Part shown: positions 45,476-57,981 of the stretch, one piece after another
Layout: every line of letters starts with the position of its first letter
Position numbering within the stretch: position 1 is the stretch's first letter
From: Antitrichia curtipendula
Taxonomy: Eukaryota > Streptophyta > Bryopsida > Hypnales > Leucodontaceae
Assembly (NCBI GenBank): GCA_951230915.1
Contig: OX579641.1
Location: 18,020,254 to 18,084,253, forward strand
Direction of reading: 5' to 3'
DNA: 64,000 bases
Notes under the pieces: model-generated
The model's input: the letters and a program-made list of their open reading frames with translations, nothing else
The model's database searches: none
Told to the model about the DNA's origin: nothing
Program-made: the position numbers and the translations under genes

Positions 45476-48470
45476 AATGCATTAAAATTTAAAATATAGA
45501 CTATTGTCCCACCATCCCTTTAATCCATGCCAAACTCAAATTTGCACCTACAACTCCCAAAGTATGTGCCATACTCATAAGCATCCATGAGCATTGTTTT
45601 GGCTCTACACCAGGGTTTTTTTTCATTTTTTATGATGTGACAAGGTGGCAATATAAAATTTTATAGCAATGCTCTAAAATTTCAACATTTATCCACATAT
45701 TGGATAGAAAATATCACATTAGCACATATCACATGTCCATAATTCTATTTTCATCCACAATTCAGTAATTTGATCCAAGATTTTTTTAATTTCAAATTTT
45801 TTTGTCAAAAACTTCACAATTTGTTGCCATCTTTTTAGCCAAATTATTTTCTCTAGTGCAATTTGGCACCGAAAAGCCAAAGAAAACCTATGCTCTTGAC
45901 TATTTTTTTAAACTTGAAAGCTTCTCTAATCAAGTAAGCATTTTGTAGATTTATAGTAGACTAGTGATAAATTGGTGGTGCATTGGTGGTGGATTAAAAA
46001 TAATTTCTAGGACCTTCTAACTGCAATTGTGTTTTATTGCTCCTAAATTTTTTACTAGTACTTCTCTTTGTTTGACTTGCTTCAAATTTTAATACATTTT
46101 ACTTGTCTTTTTCAAATTTTAGAATATTTATTTAGTTTTAAAATTTTGTGAAGAATTGACTATGTGGTGAAGTGACTGAATGAAGAATGGATCATTTTGT
46201 CCTTAACTCTAATAATCCCTAGAAAACTAGATCCACTGCAAAATGGTCAAACATCATGGTTGGGATAAATTTAGCCTTTTAAATTGTGTTCAAATACCAA
46301 TCTTATATTTTTAGTATGAAATATTATGGATTGTCTATCATTGCAGAAAAGCTCAATTTATTTTGTGAAAAATTATAATTATTATAATTTTTGTAGTATA
46401 AAGTGAAAATAAATGAATAAATATAACAAAAGCAATTCAATTCAATTGAATTTTTTTCAATAGATACAAGTACCAATGGAGATTGGTGTGAAGATTTATC
46501 AATTATTTATTTCATACTTTATACCCCCCAAAACCTTGCTAACACCTTCAAGTTAGATGTTACTATCAAGCTAAATTTTGATAATTTTTACTTTTGTAAA
46601 AGTGAATTTTCTATTCATTTTAGTTTTTTGAATAATTTTTTTATGAAAAACTAAAATTATTCTAACTTTCTAAAATGATGAATGACAATAAAATTATATC
46701 AATTATAATATATATTATAATAATTTGAATATTTTAACTTAAATGAAGGATAGAATGAAAAATATATTTTTTAATTTAAATATACAACATAATTTATTTT
46801 TTAGATTTGAATGAAATATATACAATGTTATGTGATTTTGATTCTATTACATGGAACTTATAACTACAATAATTTTTTGAAATTTTGAATTTAAAAAAAA
46901 ATAGAATAAGAAAAAACTTGCCTAGCTTTATTTTCTTAGTTTAAATCAAATACCCAAACTAGTTAATTCGAAAGCTATAATCAAGGCTGACCAAGGTGTA
47001 TTTACTTTTAGGATGCAGTTGGATGTTTAGGGGTTTAACCCTAAAAGACTAAGCATTCAAATTTTGAACAATGGATGAATACAAACACAAAGATGAAAAA
47101 ATGCATTTTTGCATCCATCAATTTATTCTATATTCTTGTATTAAGTTCTTTAACATTTGCATGGGATAAATTGTGAAGATTTTGTTTTGCAAATATTCTA
47201 TAATTCAACGGGAATTAGTAGGTTTGGCCTCAAAAAACAACTTTTTCATTTCAAAAAATGACTCTTCAAAAATGACTTGAATAAAAAAATAAAAAAAATA
47301 AAAAAATAAAATCACTATGGTTAGAACTTATCATTTTAAGCTTAGAAGAAAAATTATTGTAGAAGTCACAAATGTTCAATCTAAAATTGATTTTAGAAGG
47401 AATTCTTAATTTTTGGCTTCAAATATTATTGAAAAATATTGGTTTATGTACTAGTTGATCTAGCTATATGGATATGAATCAATTGGTTATATTTTACAAT
47501 TATTATTTGAGAATAATCATGAAATCAATCTTCTAAGTTGCATTTTATAGTACATCTTTCACAATTTGGACACTACTGTGTAAACATCCCAAACCATCCT
47601 TGTGCCCATTCCTAACAAGTAGACTTCCATAGAAAGTGTCCTCAAAAGTTCCATTAAACCATTCCCTTATTTAATTGTGATTGATTGACTGCTCATTCTC
47701 AGTAGATTTTGGTTTTATAACCAAGCTATGTGATGGTTTCAATGGCCTATGGGGCTTTTACTTTGAAAATTTTATAGTAATTACATGTCTCATCCAATTC
47801 ACATTTATATTTTGAAAAATTCATGTTTTTCAATTGCTAATAAAAAAAAAATCATGAAAAAGATACCTCCAATTATGATAAATTGCTTCTTTTAACGATT
47901 TTCTGTGTTTCACCTTGTATGAATCTATACATCAAATTAGAATAAAAATTAATTGAAAATGCATTATTTATAAATTAATTGGCATTACATTAATTTTTTT
48001 ATTGTATATTTGTTTTATTACAATGAGATCTCCAAAATCATGTGTCCCTAGTCCCGTTCATAGTATCCTTATATAGTAGATGGCTCTAATTCAAACCTTC
48101 TTCTTTAAACCGTCCCGTAGGTGTCTTCAAAAGCAATAGTCAATGGATGTGAGTTGGAATGCTCATAATGTCAGAGCATTAATGAGATTTGTCCATACTT
48201 CTTTAATGGATGGAATAAGAGCCGGGAAAGGTCCATTTCAAAACCAAGGTGTGTCCACTTAATTTTTCTAAATGGGAATTGATTGCCCAATTGCCTTCTT
48301 ACACATGTTAAAAGAATGTAGGGTTAGTTTAAGTTTAGTAAGGGTCACATTTAGGAACCTTGTGTATTACTTTTTGAATGCCTCACTGCTTGTTTTTGAT
48401 CTAGTCATATCTTTTTTCAGACCGTGTGTATGTGGGTTTTGCAAGGCCTAGGATCACAAATAGGTGCCTG
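45476..48470. other. Very AT-rich intergenic DNA, no gene recognised
   Basis: Nearly 3 kb without a usable frame. An inverted copy of the array core is at 46140-46215. A lone TTAA-family-like end (TTTAACCCTAAAAGACTAAG) occurs at about 47035. Confidence 0.55.
46140..46215 (-). repeat. Inverted copy of the tandem-array core
   Basis: Reverse-complementing this stretch gives TTATTAGAGTTAAGGAC, AAATGATCCATTCTTCA and AGTCAATTCTTCAC, the same blocks in the same order as one unit of the 44868 array. Array and inverted copy may be the two ends of one foldback element about 1.3 kb long. Confidence 0.65.
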
Positions 48471-48654
48471 TTGCAGAATTCTTTGAAAATTCAGAAATAA
48501 TTCAGAAATGCTCCAAAAAATATGAAACCACTTGTGTTAGATTCCACATCAGATTTTTTTCGAGTGAAAAATAAGGCAAAATAATTTCGGGCATCTAAAA
48601 TCCATCTTAAAGGCCGACCAGCCCTTAAAGTTAAAGTGACAGTTTATGAGCACA
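48471..48654 (-). mobile_element. TAAGGTA-family element, copy T7, truncated
   Basis: Contains GCTCCAAAAAATATGAAAC, the flanking AAATTCAGAAATAATTC and a right end ACACTACCTTA, as in copy T6. The matching left terminus is missing. Confidence 0.6.
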
Positions 48655-48838
48655 CTACCTTAAAGCTGACAAAGGGAAAACTTGCACAGCATTCTGCTGC
48701 TCTTGTTGTCACAACAATGACCAAAAGCTGCCTACAGCTTCTGGAAGCTACTGGATGTCCAAGAATGTGAAATGTCAAATTAAATTATTCAAACATAGGA
48801 ATTGTCCTTGCTATCAATTATTCTTACATGAAAGTGAC

Positions 48839-49064
48839 CAGTGTTCGGGAAGTTTTTTTAGTTTTACTGGCTAATTTCCTCCAATTTTCATATTGAACCG
48901 GTTTTTCAAGTACCAAGTCCGGTTATTTTCTCTTTTTTCCATTCAAAATAAAAAATTTATAGGCATTTTCACCGGTTTTTTGCCGATGTTTTCAAATTGC
49001 AACCGGTTTTTTCCCAATTCCACCGGCTAACTTTGAACTAGCCGCCGGTTCTTCCCGGACATTG
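48839..49064. mobile_element. hAT-type MITE with perfect 8-bp duplication
   Basis: The left end CAGTGTTCGGGAAG and the reversed right end CAATGTCCGGGAAG are 14-bp imperfect inverted repeats. The flanks AAAGTGAC at 48831-48838 and 49065-49072 are identical. An 8-bp duplication with CA(G)TG-starting ends is diagnostic of the hAT superfamily. The interior carries several ACCGGTTTTT-like subrepeats, as seen in hAT subterminal regions. 226 bp, noncoding. Confidence 0.85.
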
Positions 49065-49072
49065 AAAGTGAC

Positions 49073-49571
49073 ATGTATGTGTCACCGTTGTACTTGCTTA
49101 CTTTTTTTCCCAGATGTTTCATGGTATGCGAGGTAACTTACACCTAATTTTGATTGCTTTCTAAAATTGACTCCTGTATATTCTCGTTTAAAATGTACCT
49201 CCACTATTCATGAGAGTCTATGGTTGATTTTAGAAACACTTATTTTGAGCACTTTGAAAATTAGTTTATTTATAAGGTGTTCAAAAAATGCCTGCATTCT
49301 AAGAAAATCTGGAATCTCCTTTTGACTACCAACAAGACTACACAAGAAGTTTTTCAATATAATAACGGGAACCATATTGATATGCTTATTTGTGCGATTG
49401 TAGATCTAGCTATATGATTGAAGTCCATGCTAATTTTTTGTGAGGTGAAAACACCTCAAAAAACATCCAAATAAGCAATTTAGTTGGAGGTACCTTTTTC
49501 AAGAATTTTTTAGTATTAGCAATTAAAATTTATGAATTTAAAAAATATTAAAATACAAAAATAGGAGCACT
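49073..49571. other. Intergenic, no gene recognised
   Basis: AT-rich spacer between the hAT-type element and copy P4. Confidence 0.5.
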
Positions 49572-49575
49572 TTAA

Positions 49576-50489
49576 TCCCTAAAGGACTATTTGTTTCCTT
49601 GGGGTCCAAGTAGGTTCCTATAACCTCAATTTTTAATGAAATTTTTTGAATTTTTTTGAAGATGTGCGTTTTGCAAGAGCTTCGTGAATATATAATTTTT
49701 TATTGCAATCAGTGCCAAGGAGAACAACTTATGGCACAAGAAGCCAAAAATGGAAGTTGGCGGGCACCACAAAAAATTAAAAAAAGTCAAAAGTCAAAAA
49801 ATTAAAAATTAAAAATTCTTGAAAACATATATTTTTGTCTACATTTGAAGCTTTGATTCATTCTATTTGGACTAGTGATGAGAAAGTTATGGACAATCTT
49901 CATTTTTCGGGCATTCTAAGCATCTTCTTGAAAAAATAACTTATAGGATTGATTTTTTAATGCAATTCTTACAATTTTCTAAAAAAAAATTGTTACACAA
50001 GGTTGTATTGGCTTGCTAGAACAACCTCAATGTTGGGATTATTGTATTTCAATTTCATCTTAGAGCTATTAATGATTTAGTTTTTCCTTCAATCTTGAAC
50101 CTATGTACTTAATAAATTTTTAATGAATAAAAATTAAGTATTTTTTTGTTTTTTTTAATTCTTAGATTCTTAACTCAAATATTCAACATAAAAACTTAGA
50201 AAATCAAAATCAATAGTACAAAAAATTTAAGTTAAGAAGATTCAAAGCCAAAAAAATCTAGTCAAGCAAGGTGCAAAAAAATTGTTTTCTTCACTTTGGT
50301 TGCAAATATCTTGCAATCTATGCGGTCAAAGTTTTTGAAATTTCTTGCATACATTCTTATACTAGTCTAATATAAGATCCTACGGTTAGATATGCAAAAA
50401 AAACAATTTTTAAAGTTTTTTGCTTCTTGCAATAGAAGTGACGTTTTGGACTGTGTTTTGATGGAGAAATGGCCTCGGTCCTTTAGAAG
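49576..50489 (-). mobile_element. TTAA-flanked element, copy P4
   Basis: TTAA at 49572-49575 and 50490-50493. Ends TCCCTAAAGGAC and, reversed, CTTCTAAAGGACCGAGGCC. The interior is the reverse complement of P2/P3, for example AATATCTTGCAATCTATG. About 914 bp, noncoding. Confidence 0.75.
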
Positions 50490-50507
50490 TTAACCTTGGA
50501 AGGACGC

Positions 50508-50526
50508 GGGGGGGGGGGGGGGGGGG
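50508..50526. repeat. G19 homopolymer
   Basis: Nineteen consecutive G just outside copy P4. Confidence 0.9.
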
Positions 50527-50585
50527 CTGTGGAAATCGTCATTTCTGAAACCGTGGAAATAATTGGTATTAAAAAAAAAAAAAAA

Positions 50586-50745
50586 TCATTTGAAGTCAAA
50601 ATATTGTAGAAGATCTCTACTTTCCAAAACTAATTCCAAGGATGAATAGTTGTATTTCTGTCCTACATAGAAAAATGCCTTGTATTCATTAGACACTAAA
50701 CGTTTGTGGTGTCCTTTATGGGTTAATTGCACTTTGGGGGACACT
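50586..50745 (+). repeat. Family X repeat, partial left-arm copy
   Basis: Contains TTTGAAGTCAAAATATTGTA, GATGAATAGTTGTATTTCTG and TCCTACATAGAAAAAT, a diverged version of the left arm at 62541-62970 and of 35200-35375. Confidence 0.6.
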
Positions 50746-52470
50746 TCCAATAGAAGTCCATTTGTCAAGAATAGGTATACAAAATTTTTGGGGTGTTTTC
50801 ACCTTAACCTCTAAGTGCTCAAATGACCATTTTATAGTCGATACCCGACTTTGGGCATAATTTTTAGGCAAGAATTTTTTTTTTATAAATTTTATCTATT
50901 TATTTTATTTTAAAATGACTGTAATTCTGGTTCTAAACAACTGACTCAATAGCACTTTAACATCCTTGTGTAATATATTGTTGTAGTTGTAAAGCAATTG
51001 TATAATAGTCATTGAATAGTCATGTATTGGTATAAATTGTAACGTGGCAACTACAAATTTGATTTGATTCAATGTATAAAAGATGATGTTGGAATGAGCT
51101 CATCTAACTTTTACAACTAGGAAAACAATTGCTACAGTTGAAAATCAAAGCATTGATATACGCTCCAACTTAAGTGTTACTAAGGATTGACTAAGAATCC
51201 AACGTGAATATCCCATGTGACTCTTAGAAACAACTAAAAAATGACTATTGGGATGCTTTATTATAATTTATCATAGAAGATTTAAATAAAAAATTAAATA
51301 CTTAAATTATTATTTAAGAAAAGCTTCACCAACAATCCAACATCCAATCCAACTTCACCATGTCACCCTATTGATAAAAAAATTTGATGTGCGTTATGGT
51401 TGTTTTTCAATATAGATACTCTTCTACTACCGTAGTAAGTTGCAAATGCCACATAGGATAGTATGTAGTGGGAGAAATGTTGAATAGACGTGCTCATTTG
51501 GAAATTAATGCTACAACACTAAATACCTAGGAACTTCCAACTAAGCTAACAAATAAAAAATAATTGTTTTGTCCATTACAACTATATTTTCAAGAATGAC
51601 TCATCCATAATGACTATAATTCCTTGGATTAGCACTAGTTGCATATGTCTCCTATGACTCAAATGTAATTATATATATAGTTGGAAAAACTTAATTTTCT
51701 AATCTAGTTAAGGATACGCCTATATAATCAAGTTTATAAGCTAAGAACAATCATATTCTTAGAAGAGTTGTATTTTATAATTAATCATATATATTTAGTC
51801 CTATGTAATTTTTGGAATTGTTCTAAAACACTACATAACATTCTTGAACAACTAACAAGAGGCCCCCTACCCTTTTGTACCTCATTGGCTTTTACAATTT
51901 TTTATTTTCTATAGATTAGAGGTCATTCTAGCAAAAGAAGTCAATAAAAATTTGTCAACTTTGTCAAGACATTTGCTTACCTGACATATATATGGTTGGA
52001 TGGGTTGGTAATGTAGAAAGGGAGAGAGAATGGGTTAGATAGGTCCAAAGCAAAATTCTTGAATGCAAACATTCTTCCAAACCAAGATTGTAATACTGTA
52101 ATACAAATATATTTATATAACTATGCTGTTGTAGAAAAGGTATCATGCTCTTCATGTTCAAGAATGTTATGTATAAAAGATAAAAATCTCATGAATGACT
52201 TTTGAAAAAAATGTAAAAAACAAATAATGTACCTAATTATTCAAAAATCTAGCAATTTTTGGCTGACTACCATAGTGATAGGCCTCATCCTTCTAGGAAT
52301 TATTGTAAGGGGGATGGAGAATTGTTCAATTTAGTAGGAAGCTATCAATAATCACTTAAGACTAGCTTGACTCCATCTTGAATACCAACAATGTCCAGCA
52401 TCTAACAAGGTATGAACACCCATTGGCGACCCTCAATTCAATTGTGCTCCTATCTACAATTGTCCAATAT
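50746..52470. other. AT-rich intergenic DNA, no gene recognised
   Basis: An unpaired TTAA-family-like end (TTAACCTCTAAGTGCTC) is at 50804. No coding frame with recognisable content. Confidence 0.55.
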
Positions 52471-52474
52471 TTAA

Positions 52475-53421
52475 CCCCTAAAGGACCAGAGGGGGTTTCC
52501 AAGGAGACATTCCCAAAACTGTGACTTTTTGGTATGTTATTCAGAAAAGAAAAGAAAAACTCTTTTTTGGAACTTCAACCGTACAAAACTAAAGTAAATT
52601 ATTTTACCAAAGTGTAGAAAAAATTTCAGCCCTTTTCACCGCGCGGATTAAAAGATTATAGCATTTGAAGTGAGAAAAAAAACTTTTTTTCAATCATGCG
52701 AAACAGGATCAGCAGACTTCGGGCTCATTTGGAGTAAATTTTTTGTTCTACACAAACATGAGATTTTTGACCATTCATAAGTATATGATATTAGGTTCAC
52801 TCACAAAAAACTTTAGAAGAAAATATAGAGTCTAGCTTATTCTAAATCACCCTGCAATGCAAGGAGGTTTAATGAATTGGCAGTACACTAGTCATTTTTT
52901 TGTGCAATGAAGAAATATTTTATTTGAAATCCAAACGGTGAAATATTAGAACCTAACATTTGGAATATTTGACAAAAATTTCAAGAATTTAAACTACACT
53001 AATTGCAAGATAATAGGGTTTGAAGTTAGAAGAAAATGTTTTTTCTTGAAACTACCCCAATATAGCTAACAAAGTTTGACTCCTCGTAGAATGTGATTGG
53101 ACAACTAATTTTTTTTAATTTTTTTTTGACAATTGTATGCCATATTTTATTAGTTACATACATGCCAAATTTCAAAACTTGATAATCTTTTTTGCAAAAG
53201 ATTCTCTAAAGATTTCCAAATTGCCCAAGCTGCCCGAAAAGTTCAGGGCAACATAACTTTTGATCCGGGCACCCGATCGGAAAAAAAATTAGTTTTTCAA
53301 GAAGGAAGTATATGTTTACACATAGTGCCCAAATTTCATGAGCATCCAACCAAAAATGACTTTGTAGGAACCTACACGAGATTTCTTGCGTACGTTGAAC
53401 GGACACTTGGTCCTTTAAGGG
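52475..53421. mobile_element. TTAA-flanked element, copy P6
   Basis: TTAA at 52471-52474 and 53422-53425. Ends CCCCTAAAGGACCAGAGG and, reversed, CCCTTAAAGGACCAAGTG. About 947 bp. The interior, with repeated CCCAAGCTGCCC/ATAACTTTTGATCC-like blocks, does not encode a transposase. Confidence 0.8.
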
Positions 53422-53425
53422 TTAA

Positions 53426-54122
53426 GTCCAACAAGTATTGAACAACCATAGATAGGGGCACAATTGGGTTGAATGAGGATTAACAATGGATGTGAATACT
53501 TGAATTAATCCATGAAGGACTAAGCTATTGTTCAATGTATACATGAAATCTTGGGGTAGGTTTACATAAAGTAAACTTTAAATGGATGTTCATGAATATT
53601 GACACAAGGTGTGAAATTGTACCCTCTTGGTGGAGATATTTTTTTCCAATTGGATCCTAGATCAAACACATTTCACAAGTATTCACCTGCTATGATGTAG
53701 TTTTGTAAACAACTGACAATCAAAATCTAAATAATGCAACAATCTCTAAAAAATGAATTAATGAAAATTTATTTTTGCCTATCATCTATAAGTGTCTACT
53801 TGTGTGCATCACCAATAAATGGGACTCCAAGGTACTAGAATGAATACAACATTCAATAGCCTTTAGAAAGGTTGTCTTTTCTCTTTTGAATCCTCATTCA
53901 CAAAGTTTATCCAAAGCATCCATTTGAAAATTCTTTGAAAATTTATACTAATGACACATTCAATTTGATTTAGTTATTTTAAGATATGATGTACAAGTAT
54001 AGAAGACTGTGCAATATATTAGTATCATTTGGAATAGTGTGGGGACCCACATTATTTTCTTAAAAGTGCTATAGTAGGCAATCAAAAAGTTCAAATTGTC
54101 TTTCAATAACTTCTATAACGCC
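53426..54122. other. Intergenic, no gene recognised
   Basis: AT-rich spacer between two TTAA-flanked elements. Confidence 0.5.
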
Positions 54123-54126
54123 TTAA

Positions 54127-54267
54127 TCCTTAAAGGATGTGGCCCCCGTAACCCAAGTAGTCGCCAAAATTGCTTTGATTATTGGATCAGTAGGTGCATT
54201 CTTTGTTTCTATAATGAACAATGATGTCATCCGTTGTCCATTTTTTGGCCTCATCATCCTTTAAGGG
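54127..54267. mobile_element. TTAA-flanked element, copy P7, shortest
   Basis: TTAA at 54123-54126 and 54268-54271. Ends TCCTTAAAGGATG and, reversed, CCTTAAAGGATGATG. Only 141 bp, so it probably retains little beyond the termini. Confidence 0.7.
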
Positions 54268-54271
54268 TTAA

Positions 54272-54718
54272 TTATATACCAACTAAATATGGTTGTCTAC
54301 TGGTGAAATATCATATTGAACTCACTCTTAATCGGATACTTTTTTTAACTTAGCCTTTAACAATTTTGAACCTTTGAGGATGTGACCACTGATTATTTAG
54401 ATGCAATATACAAGTAGCTAATGAAGACTAATTGGAGCCAAACAAGAAAATATTTTGGCATTCAAGTTGGGGCATGTTTCTCAATTAAAACATCTTGCAA
54501 CCTTGTTGAGTTGCAATTGATTGTTTTTTTTATTACTATTCATCATTTTGCTACTTTTTGATATGTGCCCCCGTAGCTATTGATGGGATGTAGAATATTC
54601 CACATCATTATGTTGGAAAAAGGGCAATAAAGAGCGAGAGACTACTAAATGTTATACAATACTTGGACTTGCCAAAATAATCTCATTGACATGGTCAGAA
54701 CTCCCTTTTTGCAGGAGT
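54272..54718. other. Intergenic, no gene recognised
   Basis: AT-rich spacer; no frame of interest. Confidence 0.5.
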
Positions 54719-55025
54719 TAAGATGGGAGGTTGTTAAAGCAACCCTTTAAGAGCTGATTGCATTTTCAGGGAAGTTAAACTCCTTGAAACAATTTTCAGT
54801 AAATTTTACTAGGAAGAAAATTGGAATTGGCATCTAATCCAAGTCGTTTCATATTTTTTGGACCTTTGTGGAATTAGATACAAATTTTTGAAGTTGAAAC
54901 GCAATGGTTTCTAAAAGCGACCTTCTCCTAAAATGTACAATGTTGGTACATTGAAGAAAGTAAAATGTACCTCTGTATTAGAGGTTGCTTTTAGAGCCAG
55001 ATTGCTTTTAGAGACACCTACTTTA
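54719..55025 (+). mobile_element. TAAGGTA-family element, copy T3
   Basis: Nearly colinear with T1: GTTAAAGCAACCCTTTAAGA, GCATTTTCAGGGAAG, TTTTCAGTAAATTTTACT and the TAAAGCGACC-like right part. Left end TAAGATGGGAGG is mutated relative to TAAGGTAGGGG; right boundary approximate. Confidence 0.7.
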
Positions 55026-55141
55026 ATTGGGAACATTGTTTTTCCTTCTATAAATAGTTTAATGAATTAGCAATGATGGGAACTTCTTTTATCTTTTTCA
55101 CATTGAGAGACTTGAACTTTGATCATTTTTAATTTCCCTCC

Positions 55142-55463
55142 AAGGTAACAGGTCCAGAAATCACCCACCTAAGAGTTGAAACTGAATTTTGGGAAGGCAA
55201 AACTTCTTGAAATATTTTTCAATAAATTTTCCTTGAAAGAGAAGTGAATTTGGCATCTAACCTAGGTCGTTTCATATTTTTTGGAGCTTTTTGAAATTAG
55301 TTATGAATTTTTGAAGTTGAACTGGCATAGGGCTCCAAAATCGTCCACCCCTGAAATGTACAGGGTTTCTACATCAGTGAAAGCTATGAAAAAACAGCAT
55401 ATATAATTTGTGTACATTTTACAGGTGGGTGGTTCTTAATGCCCGAACTATTCTTGAGCCTGT
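55142..55463 (+). mobile_element. TAAGGTA-family element, copy T4
   Basis: Begins AAGGTAACAGGTCCAGAAAT and carries CACCCACCTAAGAGTTGAAA, TTGGCATCTAACCTAGG, GGGCTCCAAAATCG and TGTACATTTTACAGGTGGG. It is the reverse complement of T6 (60035) over its length. Its right end abuts T5. Confidence 0.72.
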
Positions 55464-55760
55464 TAAGGTAGGGGGTTGTAAAAGTGACCCTTTACTAGCT
55501 GATTTGCATTTTGGGGAAGCTAAACTCCTTAAAACAATTTTCAGTAAATTTCTATGGTAAGAAAAATGAAATTGGCATCTAAACCAAGTGGTTTCATATT
55601 TTTTGGACCTTCATGGAATTAGTTATGAATTTTTGAAGTTGAAAAACAGTGGTTTCTAAAAGCGACCCCCTCCTGAAATTGTATACTTCTGATACATGTT
55701 AGAGGCAAAATCTACCAGATCGCTTTTAGAGACAGGTTGCTTTTACAGCCCCCTACCTTA
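55464..55760 (+). mobile_element. TAAGGTA-family element, copy T5
   Basis: The left end TAAGGTAGGGGGTTGTAAAA and the reversed right end TAAGGTAGGGGGCTGTAAAA differ at one of 20 positions. The interior is colinear with T1. This is the best preserved copy and defines the family termini. Confidence 0.85.
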
Positions 55761-55917
55761 CCTTACGTGAAGGCCACCCCAAAATTTGTTGGTAACACAC
55801 TGTCATCATGGGTCGATATATCTTGCTGAGAAAGTGTTTATTTGCGAGGTCATTCTGAGCCAACCTGAGGTGATGCTGAGCAAGGACAGCAATTACCATA
55901 CCTGACCTCGAGTTTAA

Positions 55918-56879
55918 CCCCTCACCGCCGAAGCTCTAACCATGTCAAAAAACAAACTTGCTTTTCAAGTGTTATAAATCTAAATGTGAGTAAGGTATAA
56001 AAATCTCAACCGTACAATATTATAGTGTGCATGTTTTAGATGGTGTAAGTAAAATTTGGGGTCATTTTACCGTATAGATTGAAAGATTATAATGTTTTAG
56101 TGTTGAAAAAAGATGCTGAAATTTTCCTAAAAACACATTTCGAGGTGGAATTCGATTTCTAAACCTACTCAAATGAAAAACATTTAAACTACAAGGTGAT
56201 TCTAAACCAAAAGACAAACACTTTGGTGGAAAAAAAAACACATTTAATTGACTCATTGCATTTGCAAAGTTGTTTTGAAATGTCAAAAAACAGTGAAAAA
56301 AGTAGCAAAAAAACACATCTACAGCTAAACCTACCTCTGCTAAAATGCTTCTCAGTCAATCATATCTTCTTGGATTGATATGAAATTTTTACCACAAGAA
56401 CAAGACTAGTATGTGAAACTTTTCCAACAAAAATTATTGAAAAAAACTCCTGTATGAAAAAGTTATAAGCCACCAAAGTTCATTGTAATGCAAAAATGTC
56501 TAGATTTTGAACTTCGAATTGCTCCCAAGCATTCAAAACAACTTGGGTTGACATGAAAATTTAACCACAATTACTAGACTTAAAGGGGAACATAACACAA
56601 CAAATTTGATTGAAAACAAACATTGGATGAAGGAGATACAAGCCCCCGAAGTTGCAGCCTTCAAATGCAGTTTAGTGAATTCAAATTGAACCTATGAACT
56701 TCGATTGGCTTTCAAGAAATCAATAAATCTTGCATTGATCTGAAAATTCTGCCACATAAACTAGAAGAGAGAGTGCAACTTTACCAACAAGTTTTATTGA
56801 GTTTGGACATCGGATGCAAAAGTTACAGCACTTTGAATTTTCTGTGAGGACACTTTTCGTCCCCTCCGGCGATGAGGGG
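55918..56879. mobile_element. TTAA-flanked element, copy P8, divergent termini
   Basis: TTAA at 55914-55917 and 56880-56883. Ends CCCCTCACCGCCGAAG and, reversed, CCCCTCATCGCCGGAGG. It keeps the CCCCT start but not the AAAGGACC continuation of the other copies, so it is a related but separate subfamily of about 962 bp. No transposase frame. Confidence 0.75.
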
Positions 56880-57100
56880 TTAAGCAACATCAGAATGTGT
56901 GCAAAAGACACTGCCTGGCTTCTTCAAGTACAAAAAAACACAAAACGTGTGACCCAAGATTTCATAAGATTGTAAGATTGTCAATTTCAGGTTTGAGTTT
57001 GCTTCTAGAAACAAAAAAAGTGACCCTTGCCGGAAACTTGAACAGAAGATGTGTTGTTGTACCAAGAATTGCTTTCAGGTTTAAAATTGCTTTCAGGTAA

Positions 57101-57290
57101 GGTGTTGTAAGGTGGGCACCCTCAAAATGCACCCTGTCTAAAACTGCCATAATTGTCACTCTGTAAGTTACATGTCCAAAATCAATAGATGCCTATGTGG
57201 AAGAAACGCTTTCTGAACATCTACAGAAAAAAAAATATGACACTATCATTAAAAAAGTGGCGGTTTTAGAGGTGCCCACCTTACAACACC
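57101..57290. mobile_element. 190-bp element with perfect 20-bp inverted ends
   Basis: GGTGTTGTAAGGTGGGCACC at 57101-57120 and its exact reverse complement at 57271-57290 enclose noncoding sequence. No clear target duplication. The inner GTAAGGTGGG resembles the TAAGGTAGGGG termini of the T family, so it may be a related lineage. Confidence 0.8.
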
Positions 57291-57981
57291 CACAAATAAA
57301 TTCAAGTCTTTGGGGGCATGAGGTACTCCCTACTAAACCTCTAACACTAAAAAATCAAGATTTGCAAAAGACACCCTTGTCCAAAATCTTCAATAGAAAA
57401 GTCATATAATATATATTTTTTCTAAAATTGAATTTTGATGCTTGAAATAGACACAAGCTATTCAAATATCAAAAATAATACTTTTGAAAGATTTAATATG
57501 ACTTTGAAGTTGAATCAACACCCCAATGTGGTTATGCATGTGCTTTGAGCATTTAGGGGTTAATGGTCATCATATATTGCATTTGATAACATCTAGCTTT
57601 TTGTTTATGATCTCAAATTTATCCACTTAATTTATCTCTTTTCTATTTGAGTGAGGCAATTCTTTCTACTTGTGTACTTTCTACGTGTTCCTATACCTAC
57701 CAAGGTTTGTAGTTGGCTCTTGAAAAGGAGGGCCCTAATCAACCACAAAAATGAAGACTATGTGTAATTGTAAAATATGCACATAGAAAAATTTCCTCAA
57801 TGTAAACTTACCTACTGAAATGATGCATATTGTGCCTAGCTTGTGCATCAATTTGAAACCCTTACAAAAATCCTTAAAAAGTTAGTTATTTAAATTGTAG
57901 GTATATGCTACTATGCTTATAAGCTCTTTTTTTCTATTTTGAAACATTTAGCAATACACAAACTTTGTTTACAAATTAATA
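57291..57981. other. Intergenic, no gene recognised
   Basis: AT-rich; a lone TTAA-family end (ATTTAGGGGTTAATGG) lies at about 57551. Confidence 0.5.
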
